Assembly (NCBI GenBank): GCA_903915615.1
Contig: CAIWTR010000102.1
Coordinates: 1-7,392 of the forward strand
DNA from: an uncultured Armatimonadota bacterium
GTDB lineage: Bacteria; Armatimonadota; Armatimonadia; Armatimonadales; Armatimonadaceae
DNA: 7,392 nt
Reading direction: 5' to 3'
This document shows, in pieces, positions 6,752 through 7,392 of the stretch. The position numbers and the translations under genes are program-made. Position 1 is the stretch's first letter. Each line of letters begins with the position of its first letter. A model generated the notes under the pieces. It did not search any database, was not told where the DNA came from, and worked only from the letters and a program-made list of their open reading frames with translations.

Positions 6752-7392
6752 GGGTCCTCCAAACCTACGGCGACGCGAATCAAATTCGGGCAGAGTTGCC
6801 CGAGTGCTGAATGGCCACCATCGCACCGCAACATACTTGCGGGATGTGCAACCAGCGTCATCGGTTCCCCTAGTGACAGAGCAATACTGCAATGCACTAG
6901 CCGAGTAAGCATCCTATCAACTTCGCCTGCATAGTGGAAACTTAGCAGCCCACCAATCCCACCGGGATGCTCTGTAGCGGCGGCTTCGTGATCATCACTG
7001 CTTGGAATGCCTGGGAAGTTCAACACCGTGACCGCAGGATGTGAACTCAAAAAGGATGCAACATCCTTTGCATTCTGACAGTGGCGGGCAAAGCGCATCG
7101 CAAGCGTTGATAGACCACGATGCACAAGCCATGCAGCATCGGCGGATAACGTGCCACCTTGAAGTATTCTCCAAGGCTCGATTTGCTCCATCAACAGCTC
7201 AGATGTGCAAATCGCTCCAGCAAGGACATCCCCGTGACCACCCATATACTTCGTAGCCGAGTGAACAACGATATCCACTCCGAGGTTGAGTGGATTACAT
7301 CCAATAGGGGTGCAGAGCGTGTTATCAGCAATCGATATCAGGCCATGCTGCCTCGCGAAGCTTGCGAGAGCACGCATCGGTAAGACGTCCAG
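6709..7392 (-). CDS. Cys/Met-metabolism PLP-dependent enzyme (start outside window)
   Basis: The visible 227 C-terminal residues belong to the cystathionine gamma-synthase / gamma-lyase / methionine gamma-lyase family, which makes or breaks C-S bonds in sulfur amino acids using pyridoxal phosphate in the cytoplasm. The PLP-binding lysine lies in HSATKYMGGHGD (codon 7249-7251), preceded by ADNT (cofactor-contact Asp). Near the end, SLGEPMTLVAHPAS and LIRVAVGLED (Arg for the substrate carboxylate) match the family C-terminus. The frame continues past the internal Met at 7377 to the window edge, so about 160 residues are missing compared with the usual 390. TKYMGGHGD favours the CGS/CGL/MGL branch over O-acylhomoserine sulfhydrylases, but the exact reaction cannot be settled without the N-terminus. 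The 3' end overlaps the regulator gene. Confidence 0.9.
   Translation of the reverse strand: MDVLPMRALASFARQHGLISIADNTLCTPIGCNPLNLGVDIVVHSATKYMGGHGDVLAGAICTSELLMEQIEPWRILQGGTLSADAAWLVHRGLSTLAMRFARHCQNAKDVASFLSSHPAVTVLNFPGIPSSDDHEAAATEHPGGIGGLLSFHYAGEVDRMLTRLVHCSIALSLGEPMTLVAHPASMLRCDGGHSALGQLCPNLIRVAVGLEDPCLVINDLKQAMVV
6755..6760 (-). promoter_or_regulatory. Shine-Dalgarno site deciding the start of the XRE-cupin gene
   Basis: GGAGGA on the minus strand ends 3 nt before the ATG at 6751, giving about 5 nt from its GGAG core. It lies inside the coding region of the upstream PLP enzyme and supports a start that overlaps that gene. Confidence 0.65.

Noticed and set aside
6752..6892. Longer N-terminus for the XRE-cupin regulator
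   Set aside because: The extra 47 residues do not look like the family, lie fully over the PLP-enzyme coding region and have a worse start than the ATG at 6751 with GGAGGA.
1..7392. Mobile element, CRISPR array, toxin-antitoxin, phage or defence system
   Set aside because: I found no direct-repeat arrays, transposase or integrase motifs, tRNA-associated attachment sites or defence-family motifs. All the genes fit housekeeping or metabolic families.

Overview
This window looks like ordinary bacterial chromosome of moderate GC. Nothing in it points to a phage, plasmid, transposon or CRISPR array. It is densely packed, with short intergenic gaps, ATG/GTG starts and recognisable Shine-Dalgarno sites. 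Two protein types hint at a lineage outside the well-studied phyla, such as Armatimonadota, Planctomycetota or Acidobacteriota: a thioredoxin fused to a long beta-rich N-terminal region with a calcium-loop-like motif, and a YncE/phosphoesterase-type protein. That placement is an inference from style, not from a marker gene.

Left part, plus strand (1-2353): the 3' end of a large phosphoesterase gene; a clear type A RNase P RNA (rnpB, about 969-1302) with a plausible extended -10 element in front; then, only 23 nt after the RNA, a small Dabb-family gene that is tightly coupled to a calcineurin-like metallophosphoesterase gene starting on GTG.

Right part, minus strand (2395-7392, read right to left): a five-gene cluster. 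It begins with a Cys/Met-metabolism PLP enzyme whose start lies outside the window. Next comes an XRE-cupin regulator whose start overlaps the end of the enzyme gene. The last three genes form an extracytoplasmic thiol-reduction set: a TlpA/ResA-like thioredoxin fusion, a free-standing DsbD-alpha-like domain and a full-length DsbD. Gaps are an overlap of 43 nt, 24 nt, 71 nt (holding a perfect 10-bp inverted repeat) and 2 nt, so co-transcription is likely.

A reasonable model is that DsbD carries electrons across the membrane to the TlpA-like protein, with the free alpha domain as an extra acceptor or distributor. The regulator and PLP enzyme would tie this to sulfur amino-acid status. The biochemical roles of the families are established; the link between them here is inferred from gene order. 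The two halves converge at about 2354-2394, where I see only a weak 4-bp hairpin and no convincing terminator. No stretch longer than 300 bases lacks a gene.
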